Shown: in pieces, positions 17,754 through 27,381 of the stretch
How positions within the stretch are numbered: the stretch's first letter is position 1
Layout: each line of letters opens with the position of its first letter
Translations under genes and position numbers: made by a program
From: Phycisphaeraceae bacterium
GTDB lineage: Bacteria > Planctomycetota > Phycisphaerae > Phycisphaerales > Phycisphaeraceae
Length of the DNA stretch: 64,000 nucleotides
Direction: 5' to 3'
NCBI GenBank assembly: GCA_028284155.1
Contig: JANQSF010000006.1
Span: forward strand, 1-64,000
Notes under the pieces: model-generated
What the model was told of the DNA's origin: nothing
Seen by the model: the letters and a program-made list of their open reading frames with translations, nothing else
The model's database searches: none

Positions 17754-19226
17754 TCATGCCAACACATCATTGACCACATGTCCATGCACGTCGGTCAGAC
17801 GGTAGTCACGTCCTTCAAAGAAGTACGTCAACCGCTCGTGATCGAACCCGAGCAGGTGCAGCAGCGTCGCCTGCAGGTCGTGGATGTGGACCTTGTCGCG
17901 CGCGACGCTGAATCCCAGGTCGTCGGACGCGCCGTGCGTGTAGCCCGGCTTCACACCGCCGCCAGCCATGAACATCGTGAAGCAGTCGGGGTAGTGGTCT
18001 CGCCCGAGTACCTTGCCCCGGCTCGTTCGACCTTCGCGGAACGGCGTTCTGCCGAACTCGCCCGACCAAAGCACCAGGGTCTCGTCGAGCAGGCCGCGTT
18101 CTTTCAGGTCACGCAGCAGCGCGGCCACAGCCTTGTCCATCGGAGCGCACTTCTTGGTCAGCCCGTCGCGGATGTCTTCACGCGGGTTGGTGCCGTGGAA
18201 GTCCCAGCCCCAGTCGAATAGCTGCACGTATCGCACGCCCTGCTCGACGAGTCGTCGGGCGAGCAGGCAGTTGTTGGCGAACCCGCCCGCGCCGGGTTGC
18301 GCGCCGTACGACTCAAGTGTCGCAGCCGACTCGCGCGTGATGTCCATCACCTCGGGCACGGACACCTGCATGCGATAGGCCAACTCGTACTGCGCGATGC
18401 GCGTGATCGTTTCAGGATGCCCAAGGTCGTTGGCCTGGATCTCGTTCAGGTCGCGCAGCGCGTCGAGTGACACGCGACGCAGGTCGCGGTCCATGCCCTT
18501 GGGGTTGGTGACGTACAGGATCGGGTCGCCCTTGCTGCGGCACTGCACGCCCTGAAAGACACTGGGCAGGAAGCCGCTACCCCACGCGCTCTTACCAGCC
18601 GACGGGTTCGTCCCGCCGGAGAGGAGCACGACATAGCCGGGCAGGTTTTCGTTCTCCGAACCGAGGCCATACGTCACCCACGCGCCGGTGGCCGGCCGAC
18701 CCATGCGCGGTGAGCCGGTGTAGAGCATCATCTGCGCGGGGGCGTGGTTGAACTGGTCGGTGTTCATCGACTTGATGAAGCACAGGTCGTCGGCGACTTT
18801 CGACAACTCGGGCAGCGCGTCGGACATCGTCGCGCCGCTGCTGCCGTGCTGCTTGAACGTGCGCGGCGTGCCGAGCAGTTTCGGCGTGCCGCTGGTGAAG
18901 GCGAACCGCTTGCCCTTGATGAACGCGTCCGGCGCGTTCTGGCCGTTGAGGCGGACCAGTTCGGGCTTGTAGTCGAAGAGGTCCAGGTGCGGCGGCGAGC
19001 CGGCCATGTGCAGGTAGATCACCCGCTTGGCTTTGGGCGCGTAGTGCGGCGCTCGCGGCGCAAGCGGGTTGACCACGCCGCCCCCCGGGCTCGCCGCGCG
19101 GGCCCGTTCGGATGCCATCAGCGACGCCAACGCCATCCCGCCGACACCGACCTGACACTTGCGCAGGAAGTGTCGCCGTGTGAAGTGCTGGGCTTGTGAC
19201 TGGGTTGCCTGTGTATGGATATTCAC
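17754..19226 (-). CDS. DUF1501-family exported protein (full-length)
   Basis: The 490-residue product has a Tat-type signal (TRRHFLRKC near residue 16, then a hydrophobic stretch ending ARAA). Family hallmarks follow: HMAGSPPHLDLFDYKP near residue 72, NTDQFNHAPAQMMLYTGSPRMGRP near 160, GWDFHGTN near 333, LWSGEFGRTPF near 378, and GRDHYPDCFTMFMAGGGVKPG. This matches the large planctomycete DUF1501 type. It lies 31 bp after the PSCyt1/DUF1549/DUF1553 gene on the same strand, the typical two-gene operon. A sulfatase-like fold is inferred; no activity is established. Confidence 0.9.
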   Translation of the reverse strand: MNIHTQATQSQAQHFTRRHFLRKCQVGVGGMALASLMASERARAASPGGGVVNPLAPRAPHYAPKAKRVIYLHMAGSPPHLDLFDYKPELVRLNGQNAPDAFIKGKRFAFTSGTPKLLGTPRTFKQHGSSGATMSDALPELSKVADDLCFIKSMNTDQFNHAPAQMMLYTGSPRMGRPATGAWVTYGLGSENENLPGYVVLLSGGTNPSAGKSAWGSGFLPSVFQGVQCRSKGDPILYVTNPKGMDRDLRRVSLDALRDLNEIQANDLGHPETITRIAQYELAYRMQVSVPEVMDITRESAATLESYGAQPGAGGFANNCLLARRLVEQGVRYVQLFDWGWDFHGTNPREDIRDGLTKKCAPMDKAVAALLRDLKERGLLDETLVLWSGEFGRTPFREGRTSRGKVLGRDHYPDCFTMFMAGGGVKPGYTHGASDDLGFSVARDKVHIHDLQATLLHLLGFDHERLTYFFEGRDYRLTDVHGHVVNDVLA

Positions 19227-19257
19227 GTTCGTGTCCTCGATTACGCTTCGCGTTCAT

Positions 19258-22206
19258 TCACGGCCGAGCCAGAAACTCGTCCAGGTTCATCAGCACGTTG
19301 CTGACCACCGTCCACGCCGCCAGTTCGGCCGCGTCCGCTCCCTTGGGCAACGGACCGATCGGGTCGGTCGCCAGCGCCGTCGCGGCTTGCGGCTTGGCGC
19401 GCATCACCGACAGCACGTCCTGATACAGACCGACAAGCCGTTGCAGTTCTTTGTCTTTCGGTGCGCGGGTCAAACAAAGCTTAAATGCGTAGGTCATCCG
19501 ATCGTTCACGCTCTGCCCGCCCTCGCGGACGGCACGTCGGCCCAGCGCCTGCGCCGCCTCGACAAACACCGGGTCGTTCAAGGTCACAAACGCCTGCAAC
19601 GGCGTGTTGGTTCGCACACGCCGGATCGTGCAGACCTCCCGGCTTGTCGCGTCGAAGGTGAGCATCGACGGGTAAGGCGTCGTGCGCCGCCAGAACGTGT
19701 ACAGACCGCGGCGGTAACGGTCTTCGCCGGGGCTCGGGTCCCAATCTGTCGAGCCGCCGAACGCGGCGCGGATGCCGAGCTTTGGCTGCGGCGGGCGGAC
19801 GGACGGGCCATACATCTTGCGACTCAGGAGGCCGCTGACCGCCAACGCCTGGTCGCGGATCATCTCGGCCGACAGGCGGAAGCGCGGGCCGCGCGAGAGC
19901 AGCCGGTTGTCCGAGTCAGCCTTGAGCAGGTCGGGCGTCACGCGCGACGTTTGTCGGTACGTCGCGCTCAGCACGATCTGCTTGACCAGCCGCTTGGTGT
20001 CCCAGCCGTTTTTCATCAGGTCGACAGCCAACCAATCGAGCAGTTGCGGGTGGCTTGGCAGTTCGCCCTGCACGCCGAAGTCTTCGCTGGTGCGGACCAA
20101 GCCCTGGCCGAACAGTTGTTCCCAGTATCGGTTGACGGTGACGCGGGCGGTCAGCGGGTTGTCGTCGCTAACCAGCCAGCGCGCCAGGTCGAGGCGGGAC
20201 GGTTGATTGCCCTCGCCGGTCGCGGCGATCTTGGGGAACACGCCGGGCGTGCCGGGCGACACCTCGTCGCCCTTGACCTGGAAGTTGCCGCGCACCTGGA
20301 TGTGCGTCTTGCGCCGGCGGTTGCCGGTCAGCTCGCGCATGATCGGCGTGGGCACACCCTTGATGCCGCCGAGTTGTTTCTTCAATGCGTCGAGCTTCTT
20401 CTGCTCGGGGAATTGCAGCGTCGCGCCCGCCCCACCCGCCGCGTACTGCGCGATCGCGGCCTGCGTTTTCGCGTCGAGTTTGTCCGCCGACTTGGGCAGC
20501 GTCAACGCCAGGTCTTTGGCGAACACTTTGTCGGAATGCATGACCCAGATCGGCTGACGCATGTCATCGAGTAAAACGACGCGGTACGACTTGAGTCGGC
20601 TGGCCAAGCCGTTATCCGTCCGGTTCCACAGCACGACCTTGTCGAGCGTCACCGCCGACCCCAGATCGACCTCCCACCACGGGTTGTCCGCCTGCGCGGT
20701 GTGTGAGACCGACTTCGAGGCGGTGTAGTCGCCGTTCGTGTTGCCGTCGATCGCCAGGTGGGCCGGCCCGCCGTAGTCCGTGCTGATCTGACTCGCCTTG
20801 CCCTTGCGTGCGACGTTCTGGTCACCGATGAAGGCCTGCACCTCGGCCAGGTGCAGGAATACGCCCTTGCCCAGGTTCTCGACGCGCACGTAGCGGGTCT
20901 TGAGCGGGCCGGCCGTCGCCTTGTGCTGCGTCGGTCGGCCGCGCTTCTTCGCTTCGAGCGTCTTCTGGGCGATGATCAGCTCGAGTTCGGTGACCTGCTG
21001 CTCCAGCTTCTTGCGCTGTTCGATCTGCTGCGCGGTGTAGGTGTTCAGCGTCGGCGCTTCGTTGCCGCGGTCGGCGTCTTCCGTGTTGTTCAGGATCGCG
21101 AAGACCTCGAAATATTCGCGCTGCGAGATCGGGTCGTACTTGTGGTTGTGGCATTGGGCGCAACTCATCGTCATGCCCATCCACACCTGCATGGTCGTGT
21201 TCACGCGGTCAATGACGGCCGCGTTGCGGAACTCCTCGTCGTTCGTACCGCCCTCGCTGTTGGTCATCGTGTTGCGGTGGAATGCCGTGGCGATGAGCAA
21301 CTCGTTCGCCGCGTCCGCGTCCTTCGGCGCGGGAAGTAAGTCACCGGCGAACTGTTCGATCGTGAACCGGTCGAGCGGCATGTTCTTGTTGATCGCCGAG
21401 ATGACCCAGTCGCGATACCGCCAGATGACGCGCGGTGGGTCCTGCGCGTATCCGGCCGAGTCGGCGTACCGCGCCAGGTCGAGCCAGACGCGCGCCCAGC
21501 GTTCGCCGTAGGCTGACGACGACAACAGCCGATCGACGACCTTCTCGTAAGCGTTGTCCGACTTGTCGTTGATGAACGCCTCAGCCTCGACGAGCGTCGG
21601 CGGCAGGCCGGTCAGGTCGAGTGTGACGCGGCGCAGCCAGGTCAAGCGGTCGGCTTCGAGCGACGGCTCCAAGCCGGCGCCTCGCAGCCGGGCCAACACG
21701 AACGCGTCGATCGCGTTGCGCGGCCAAGTCTCGCCGCGCACGGGCGCGACCTTCGGCAGCGCCGCTTGCAAGGGCTTCATGTAGGCCCAGTGCTGCGCAT
21801 AATCCGCACCCTGCTCGATCCAACGTTTGAGCAGGTCGACCTCGGCTTTCGTCAGTCGTTTGCCGCTCTTGGCAGGCGGCATGCGTTCGTCGTCGTCGGC
21901 CGTCACGCGGGCGATCAACGCGCTGGCTGCGACGTTGCCCGGCATAACGGCGTGCGTGCCCTTGCGGTCGGCGATCGCCCCTTCCCGCGTGTCCAGCCGC
22001 AGGCCGGCCTTGCGGTCGTCCGGGTCGGGGCCGTGACACTTGAGGCAGTTTTGGCCGAGGATCGGGCGGATGTCGCGGTTGAAATCGACTGGAGCGTCGG
22101 CTGGCCGTCCGTCCTGAGCGGCGGCGGGCGTCACCGGCGTCGTGACCGCGATCAATAAGGTCAGAGCGGACAGGCCGGCCAGCAGTGTGTTCGGTCGGTA
22201 AGCCAT
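19258..22206 (-). CDS. PSCyt1-DUF1549-DUF1553 protein with inserted F5/8C domain
   Basis: The 982-residue product has a signal peptide (1-31), a PSCyt1 heme domain (CLKCH at 54-58, later [11 protein letters not shown]), then a DUF1549 block ([18 protein letters not shown] near 165; [19 protein letters not shown] near 243). A second CxxCH, CAQCH near 356, sits in the pattern [17 protein letters not shown]. The C-terminal DUF1553 includes [30 protein letters not shown]. Between them, roughly residues 445-570, a discoidin-like F5/8C domain is inserted ([20 protein letters not shown], then [20 protein letters not shown]), normally a carbohydrate-binding jelly roll. First gene of an operon with the DUF1501 gene; the start is the ATG at 22206. 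Confidence 0.9.
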   Translation of the reverse strand: MAYRPNTLLAGLSALTLLIAVTTPVTPAAAQDGRPADAPVDFNRDIRPILGQNCLKCHGPDPDDRKAGLRLDTREGAIADRKGTHAVMPGNVAASALIARVTADDDERMPPAKSGKRLTKAEVDLLKRWIEQGADYAQHWAYMKPLQAALPKVAPVRGETWPRNAIDAFVLARLRGAGLEPSLEADRLTWLRRVTLDLTGLPPTLVEAEAFINDKSDNAYEKVVDRLLSSSAYGERWARVWLDLARYADSAGYAQDPPRVIWRYRDWVISAINKNMPLDRFTIEQFAGDLLPAPKDADAANELLIATAFHRNTMTNSEGGTNDEEFRNAAVIDRVNTTMQVWMGMTMSCAQCHNHKYDPISQREYFEVFAILNNTEDADRGNEAPTLNTYTAQQIEQRKKLEQQVTELELIIAQKTLEAKKRGRPTQHKATAGPLKTRYVRVENLGKGVFLHLAEVQAFIGDQNVARKGKASQISTDYGGPAHLAIDGNTNGDYTASKSVSHTAQADNPWWEVDLGSAVTLDKVVLWNRTDNGLASRLKSYRVVLLDDMRQPIWVMHSDKVFAKDLALTLPKSADKLDAKTQAAIAQYAAGGAGATLQFPEQKKLDALKKQLGGIKGVPTPIMRELTGNRRRKTHIQVRGNFQVKGDEVSPGTPGVFPKIAATGEGNQPSRLDLARWLVSDDNPLTARVTVNRYWEQLFGQGLVRTSEDFGVQGELPSHPQLLDWLAVDLMKNGWDTKRLVKQIVLSATYRQTSRVTPDLLKADSDNRLLSRGPRFRLSAEMIRDQALAVSGLLSRKMYGPSVRPPQPKLGIRAAFGGSTDWDPSPGEDRYRRGLYTFWRRTTPYPSMLTFDATSREVCTIRRVRTNTPLQAFVTLNDPVFVEAAQALGRRAVREGGQSVNDRMTYAFKLCLTRAPKDKELQRLVGLYQDVLSVMRAKPQAATALATDPIGPLPKGADAAELAAWTVVSNVLMNLDEFLARP

Positions 22207-22296
22207 AATGAGATTCTACGTCAAGGCGGTACGGTCACCCAACGCTTCTATCGGGCAACGCCCGTCGCGGATCGCCCGATTCCAGGAGTTCGACCC

Positions 22297-24462
22297 ATGA
22301 ATCAGACGACTACCACATGGCTGGCTGGCCTGCTGGCAACGACCCTGCTGCTGAGCACGGCCCCGGGCCAGGACAAGCCCCGCCCGTACCGGTTGACCAG
22401 CGTCGACCTGAAGCAACGGGTCATCTGGGGGGCCGAGGCGCTTGGGCCGAACGGCACGGGGCTGCGATTTGGGGGGCAGGATCAGGACGCGTCGGACGGG
22501 GCGGGCGGGCGACCGCACACGCGGGTGCTGGTGGATGGGGAGTGGCGAGTGATTGACCAGGAGTTTCGCGATCGCGTGCGCTTCCGAGCCGGCCATCAAT
22601 GGACAGTAAACAGACTCAAACGACTGAAATCGCTGCTGGCTCAAGCTCGATCTACCTACTTCGACGGCCACGTGACCGACGGCAAACCGGACGTGCATGC
22701 GTTCAGCATCGACCCCGACCGACGAAATGTCGTCGTCGACTTGGAAGACTTCATTGAAGCATCCGCCAAGACGAAGGAGCTCGACATCGACGCTTACACG
22801 CGGGGGCAATTCGCCTTTGCCGTACAACACATGTCGACCGCCCGCGATCTGCTGAAACTGCACAAAGAAACCGTCACACGCCGATTCCTGATCGACGCCC
22901 TCAAGGCACAAATCCATCTCGAACTCGCCGCCGAAGCCCTCGACGCCGAACCCGCCGCCCGCGCCCTCAACTGCGGCCCTCCACGACGCAGGGACGACAA
23001 CACCCCACCCGCCCAATCGCTCGTCTACGACAAGACCACCAACCTCTATGTCCTCTTCGGCGGCGATCATCTGGACTACCTCACGAACGACACGTGGGTG
23101 TTCGACCCCAAACAAAAACGTTGGTTCCAGCGCCACCCCAACGGTGCCCCGCCGCCGCGTGCGAACCATCGGCTCGAACCGATCGGCGACGGCAAGCTGC
23201 GACTCACCGGCGGGTACACCTATTCGTCGAACACCGACTACGTCGGTGGGCAGTACGTCGATCTGAACGACGGCGAGTGGGTTTACGACATCAAGGCCAA
23301 CACGTGGACAGGCGGCAAGCTCGTGCCGGCCGACTCGCGCACGTACCGCACGGGGCCGTTCCATCCCGACTACTACCTGCGGGGCGATCGGCCTGACGCT
23401 GCGAAGTTTCAGGCCTGGCTCGCGAAGCTGCCGGCCAATCAGTGGGTCGCGACCGATCCGCCCTACAAACCCAGGCTCAACCGCGATTGGGGCACGGCCC
23501 GCATCGACCCGTCGCGCGACATCATGCTGCGGTGGAGCGGCGGGCACTCGGCCCACGGCGGGACGGACGTGCCGCACTACCACTTCGCGACCAATCGGTG
23601 GCAGTTGACGTTCCCGGTCGAGTTCCCGCTCGGCCAACTCTACAGCAACACGAGCTACCCCAACGGCTTCAACTTCAACGGTCGGCCGTGGATGACGGGG
23701 CACACCTACCAGAACTACGCGTTCGACCCGCCGAGCAAGATGATGGTCAAGGCGGGTCGGCCGCGTCACTTCTACATCTACGACCCGGACAAGGGCAACT
23801 GGGTCGGGCGCGGCAAAAAACCGGACGCGATGTGCTACAACAGTTGTTTTTACACGCTCACGCTGACGGCCACGCCACAGGGCGCACTGTGCTGGGACAA
23901 GAACGGGCGCGTGCATCTCTACCAGCACGAGCAGAAGCGCTGGGTCGAGATCGAGACAACGGGCGACAAACTGCCGGGGGCGCGTGTTGATAACTCGTCG
24001 ATCGTGTACGACTCGAAGCGCGACCGTGTGCTGATCATCAACAAGGCCTACGGCCGCAATGCCAAGTATGACGGGCAGGTCTACGCGCTGGACATGAAGT
24101 CGAAGAAGGTAACGGCCCTGTCGCCCAAGGGCATGGAGCACGCGCACCGTTTTGCGACGATCGACAAGGGATGCTACGACGCGGCCAACGACCTCTGGCT
24201 GATCGCGACGTACTTGCGGGACGGCGGCGAGCGCACGCCCACGCCGGCCTACGACTGCGCGAACAACCGGTGGGTCACACTCGACCTGGGTTACGTGATG
24301 GGCAAGCGGGTCGGCCGACCCTGGCGGAAGTTCCCGCACCAGCGGTCAGCCGGCGTGATGTTCGACCCCAGACGTAACCTCGTGTGGGGCACGGACACGA
24401 ACAGCCAGGTGTACGTCCTGCGGATCGACCCCACGAAAGCGAAGCCGCAGCCCTTGGAGTAA
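22297..24462 (+). CDS. Secreted kelch-like beta-propeller protein
   Basis: The 721-residue product has a signal peptide (1-25, ending PGQD) and an N-terminal helical part with heavy Arg/Lys/Leu content (residues 85-240). A propeller region follows, with repeated kelch-type blades: LVYDKTTNLYVLFGG, TWVFDPKQKRWFQRHP, LRLTGGYTYSSNT, EWVYDIKANTWTGG, IVYDSKRDRVLIINKA, ending VMFDPRRNLVWGTDTN. The start at 22297 has AGGAG 8 nt upstream. It is divergent from the PSCyt gene with 90 bp between. Such propellers bind proteins or glycans; the specific role is unknown. Confidence 0.75.
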   Translation: MNQTTTTWLAGLLATTLLLSTAPGQDKPRPYRLTSVDLKQRVIWGAEALGPNGTGLRFGGQDQDASDGAGGRPHTRVLVDGEWRVIDQEFRDRVRFRAGHQWTVNRLKRLKSLLAQARSTYFDGHVTDGKPDVHAFSIDPDRRNVVVDLEDFIEASAKTKELDIDAYTRGQFAFAVQHMSTARDLLKLHKETVTRRFLIDALKAQIHLELAAEALDAEPAARALNCGPPRRRDDNTPPAQSLVYDKTTNLYVLFGGDHLDYLTNDTWVFDPKQKRWFQRHPNGAPPPRANHRLEPIGDGKLRLTGGYTYSSNTDYVGGQYVDLNDGEWVYDIKANTWTGGKLVPADSRTYRTGPFHPDYYLRGDRPDAAKFQAWLAKLPANQWVATDPPYKPRLNRDWGTARIDPSRDIMLRWSGGHSAHGGTDVPHYHFATNRWQLTFPVEFPLGQLYSNTSYPNGFNFNGRPWMTGHTYQNYAFDPPSKMMVKAGRPRHFYIYDPDKGNWVGRGKKPDAMCYNSCFYTLTLTATPQGALCWDKNGRVHLYQHEQKRWVEIETTGDKLPGARVDNSSIVYDSKRDRVLIINKAYGRNAKYDGQVYALDMKSKKVTALSPKGMEHAHRFATIDKGCYDAANDLWLIATYLRDGGERTPTPAYDCANNRWVTLDLGYVMGKRVGRPWRKFPHQRSAGVMFDPRRNLVWGTDTNSQVYVLRIDPTKAKPQPLE

Positions 24463-24636
24463 ACCCCTCCGCGCGTGCAGGAGATGCATGCCGCGGCCCC
24501 GCCGCATGCGGCATAACATACTGGCCTGACTCGCTTTGCAGGTTTCGCTCGGCCCGGTCCACGCGGCCGCGACGACCTGAATTGTAACGACGTCCGTTAT
24601 CATCGTGGGCTCGACCCGCCGATTGGAGGTTCCGCC
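24463..24636. other. Intergenic region before the ebo cluster
   Basis: 174 bp after the kelch-like gene. It presumably contains the promoter of the ebo cluster, but no convincing -35/-10 pair could be assigned. It ends with GGAGG at 24625-24629, the ribosome-binding site used by eboD. Confidence 0.4.
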
Positions 24637-25842
24637 ATCGACGCGCCATTCTCAGTTCCGTTTGTGCACCGGCTGCGTTTCACGAGCGATGCATTCGACC
24701 CGTCCAACCCCGTGTTGGCCGACGCCGTCCGTACCGGTGGCAACCCGTCGGCCCCCTGCCTGGTCTTTATCGACTCGAACGTCGGCGAGGCCTGGCCGGA
24801 CCTGCCCGTGCGGCTCAAGGCCTACGTCGAAGCACACCACGACGTGATGCGGTTGGCTGGTCCCGCGCAGTTCGTGCCCGGCGGCGAGCAGTGCAAGAAC
24901 GACCAGCAAGGCGTCCAGCGCATGCTGCACGCGATCGACGAGGCGCACCTTTGCCGCCAGTCGTTTGTCATCGCCATCGGCGGCGGCGCCGTACTCGACG
25001 CGGTGGGCTTCGCGGCCTCGATTGCGCACCGCGGCATCCGACTCATCCGCTTCCCAACGACCACGCTGTCGCAGGACGACTCGGGGCTGGGCGTCAAGAA
25101 CGGCATCAACGCGTTCGGCAAGAAAAACTACCTGGGCGTGTTCAGCGCGCCGTGGGCGGTGATCAACGACGAGCGGTTTCTCACGACGCTGAGTGACCGC
25201 GACTGGTCCTGCGGATTCAGCGAAGCGGTCAAGGTCGCCTGCATCAAGGACCGCGCGTACTTCGACGACATCGTCGGCAACGCCGACGCGATCCGTGGGC
25301 GCGACCTGTCCGCGGCGATGCCGATCATCAAGCGATCAGCAGAAATCCACCTGCGTCACATCACCGAAGGGCCGACCGGCGGCGAGCCCGACCCGTTCGA
25401 GTTGACCTCAGCCCGCCCGCTGGACTTCGGCCACTGGTCAGCCCACAAACTCGAGCAGATGACCAACTTCCGCATCCGCCACGGCGAAGCGGTGTCGATC
25501 GGCATCGCGCTGGACGTGACGTACAGCGCGTTGGTCGGCATGCTTGACGAATCGGAAGCCGACGCGGTGCGGCGTTGCCTGGTCCGCCTCGGCCTGCCGG
25601 TCTTCGACGAAGCGATGTCGTACAGCGACACGCTGCTGCAAGGCTTGGCCGAGTTTCGCGAGCATTTGGGTGGGCGGATGACCATCACGCTGCTCGACGC
25701 GATCGGGCACGGCGTCGACGTGCATGAGATGGACGAATCACTCGTGCGACAGGCGATCGATCGGCTGCGTCTGTCCACAGAACGCACGTCACCTGTTGCG
25801 AACAAGCCGGGGCTTTCCGAAGCCCCCGATCGTGCGAGATGA
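24637..25842 (+). CDS. eboD: EboD-like 3-dehydroquinate synthase family protein (AUC start proposed)
   Basis: Sugar-phosphate-cyclase/dehydroquinate-synthase homologue of ebo clusters; the true substrate of EboD is not established. The NAD-binding glycine motif is IGGGAVLDAVGFAAS, the domain core reads FPTTTLSQDDSGLGVKNGIN, and metal-ligand positions are GFSEAVK (Glu), HWSAHKLEQ (His) and RHGEAVSIGIA (His). The first GTG is at 24664 but has no ribosome-binding site, and starting there would remove the conserved-looking FSVPFVH lead-in. Codons upstream stay in frame to an ATC at 24637, 7 nt after GGAGG, so initiation at AUC (or an error at that base) is proposed. The last 13 residues are encoded by a palindromic repeat (25804-25891). 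Confidence 0.75.
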   Translation: MDAPFSVPFVHRLRFTSDAFDPSNPVLADAVRTGGNPSAPCLVFIDSNVGEAWPDLPVRLKAYVEAHHDVMRLAGPAQFVPGGEQCKNDQQGVQRMLHAIDEAHLCRQSFVIAIGGGAVLDAVGFAASIAHRGIRLIRFPTTTLSQDDSGLGVKNGINAFGKKNYLGVFSAPWAVINDERFLTTLSDRDWSCGFSEAVKVACIKDRAYFDDIVGNADAIRGRDLSAAMPIIKRSAEIHLRHITEGPTGGEPDPFELTSARPLDFGHWSAHKLEQMTNFRIRHGEAVSIGIALDVTYSALVGMLDESEADAVRRCLVRLGLPVFDEAMSYSDTLLQGLAEFREHLGGRMTITLLDAIGHGVDVHEMDESLVRQAIDRLRLSTERTSPVANKPGLSEAPDRAR

Positions 25843-25891
25843 CCCGTGACACACAACGCGACCGATCCGGGCCTTCGGAAAGGCCCGGCTT
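25804..25891. repeat. Palindromic element overlapping the 3' end of eboD
   Basis: Left arm 25804-25831 (AAGCCGGGGCTTTCCGAAGC onward) and right arm 25859-25891 are imperfect inverted repeats, each also a small hairpin (CTTTCCGAAG/CTTCGGAAAG). The eboD stop codon at 25842 lies inside the element, so the repeat codes for the end of that protein. Confidence 0.7.
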
Positions 25892-25976
25892 CCAGTTGCG
25901 CGTGAGCCGGTCAACTTGTACGATGGCGCATCACATGACGCCGACCCGACACACCCGCAAACAGAGTGACGCACGA

Positions 25977-26296
25977 TGAGCGAATTCGCCGGCACATGTC
26001 CACTCACCCGCACGCAGGTGATCGACCAGTACTTCATGGAACACCGGGCCAAACTGCTCGACCTGGCGGCCTTTCTCGACCGCATCGAACGCGGTCAACC
26101 CGATGAGATCGCCGACCCACGCGACGACTTCCGCATTGCTCAACTGCTCGACGCGACAAAGGTGCTCGACGATGGGCAAGGCGAGCGCGCGAGACGTGTG
26201 CTCGAGGTCTTCAGCGACCCGACGGAGCAGCCGCTTGAGTCCGCGGCCGGACTGAAAGGCGCAAGCGGCGCGTGGGCAGGGCATCCGACGGGGTGA
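25977..26296 (+). CDS. Small helical protein within the ebo cluster
   Basis: 106 residues, no signal and no membrane span. The centre is strongly helical (VIDQYFMEHRAKLLDLAAFLDRIER and FRIAQLLDATKVLDDGQGERARRVLEVF), with a low-complexity Gly/Ala tail that may come from neighbouring repeat DNA. It sits between eboD and eboB where a compact ebo gene would be expected, but it is much shorter than EboA and I do not recognise it as EboA. ATG start at 25977. It may be a lineage-specific partner of the TatD-like EboB. Function unknown. Confidence 0.65.
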
Positions 26297-26369
26297 GGGT
26301 GGTGTCTTCAGTACTTCTGACTAGTCGCTAGTCGCTCGTCCCTGTTCGCTAACCGCTCATCGCTTCCCC
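26297..26369. repeat. Short direct-repeat spacer before eboB
   Basis: Contains tandem variants of CTAGTCGCTAGTCGCTCGT followed by TTCGCTAACCGCTC. A similar CTAGTCGCTCG occurs at about 8424 beside another repeat element. Probably degenerate repeat DNA rather than coding. Confidence 0.35.
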
Positions 26370-27173
26370 ATGCAATACATCGACCCGCACATCCACATGG
26401 TCAGCCGAACGACCGACGACTACGCCCGCATGGCGCAGGCCGGCTGCGTGGCCATCACCGAGCCGGCGTTCTGGGCAGGATACGACCGCTCGTCGCCGCA
26501 GGGGTTTTATGACTACTTCCGCCAACTGACCGACACCGAGCCGAAGCGCGCAGCCCAGTTCGGCATCGAGCACTACACCTGGCTTTGCATCAACCCCAAG
26601 GAAGCGGAAGATCTGGCACTGGCCAAAGACGTGCTCGCGTTGATACCCGATTTCCTCGACCAACCCAACGTGCTGGGCATCGGCGAGATCGGGCTGAATA
26701 AGAATTCGCGTAACGAGTTGAAGGTGCTCGAAGACCACATCGCGCTGGCCGACGCGACTGAAAGCCTGATCCTTGTCCACACACCGCACCTTGAGGACAA
26801 ACGCAAAGGGACGCGGCTGATCATGGACGCCGTCGAGCGCAACGGGAACATCAAACCAAGCCGCGTGCTGATCGACCACGTCGAGGAACACACGGTCAAG
26901 GACGTGCTCGACCGCGGCTTCTGGTGCGGCATGACGCTGTACCCCGACTCCAAGTGCACGCCGCAGCGGGCGGCTGACATCCTCGAGATGTTCGGCACGG
27001 AGCGGATCTGGATCAACTCGGCCGGCGACTGGGGCAACAGCGACCCGCTGGCTGTGCCCAAGTGCCACGTCGAGATGCTGCGACGCGGGCACACCGCCGA
27101 GACGATCCAGAAGATCTCGCTGGACAACCCACGCACGTTTCTCGGTCAGTCGCCGCGGTTCAATGCCAAGTAA
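26370..27173 (+). CDS. eboB: EboB-like TatD-family metal hydrolase
   Basis: The 267-residue product is a TatD-type amidohydrolase-fold protein. The metal site is visible as DPHIHM (HxH, residues 5-10), an internal Glu in [11 protein letters not shown] (about 110), LVHTPH (about 133), LIDHVEEHT (about 166) and SAGDWGNSD near 215. Length and motifs match the TatD-like component of ebo operons, and its place between eboD and eboE supports the name. The substrate is unknown. Starts at the ATG at 26370, and is followed by a palindromic element rather than by the next gene directly. Confidence 0.8.
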   Translation: MQYIDPHIHMVSRTTDDYARMAQAGCVAITEPAFWAGYDRSSPQGFYDYFRQLTDTEPKRAAQFGIEHYTWLCINPKEAEDLALAKDVLALIPDFLDQPNVLGIGEIGLNKNSRNELKVLEDHIALADATESLILVHTPHLEDKRKGTRLIMDAVERNGNIKPSRVLIDHVEEHTVKDVLDRGFWCGMTLYPDSKCTPQRAADILEMFGTERIWINSAGDWGNSDPLAVPKCHVEMLRRGHTAETIQKISLDNPRTFLGQSPRFNAK

Positions 27174-27181
27174 GCCTCTGC

Positions 27182-27325
27182 ACAACCTCTCCCGCTGGGA
27201 GAGGTCGACGGCTTCGCCGCCGGGTCAGGGTTCGCGCAGCCGTGACACGATCGGCGAGGGTGGCCCAGCCGCGCGAGCCCTCACCCCAGCCCTCTCCCAG
27301 AGGGAGAGGGGGTCGTTCAAGGGCG
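27182..27325. repeat. MITE/REP-like palindromic element, copy 2
   Basis: Same family as 8462-8629, inverted relative to it. Left arm AACCTCTCCCGCTGGGAGAGG with GCCGCCGGGTCAGGGTT. The right arm reverse-complements to CCCTCTCCCTCTGGGAGAGG with CTGGGGTGAGGG. It occupies most of the eboB-eboE gap. Confidence 0.75.
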
Positions 27326-27381
27326 CGACTTGATTCGCCGAACGGCGTACGCACGCCCCGTGTTTACCTAAACTGCACGCG

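Noticed and set aside
19159-20574. Long open frame on the plus strand opposite the DUF1501/PSCyt genes
   Set aside because: Composition is Arg/Leu/Gln-rich with no domain; the minus-strand frame encodes clear conserved families. It is a codon-bias shadow in GC-rich DNA.
22216-24339. 707-codon open frame antisense to the kelch-like gene
   Set aside because: Translation is Arg/Val-rich with no motifs and lies fully opposite a gene with signal peptide and kelch blades.
26297-26369. Possible CRISPR-like repeats in CTAGTCGCTAGTCGCTCG
   Set aside because: Only two partial tandem copies, no spacers, no cas genes; no CRISPR array was seen anywhere in the window.
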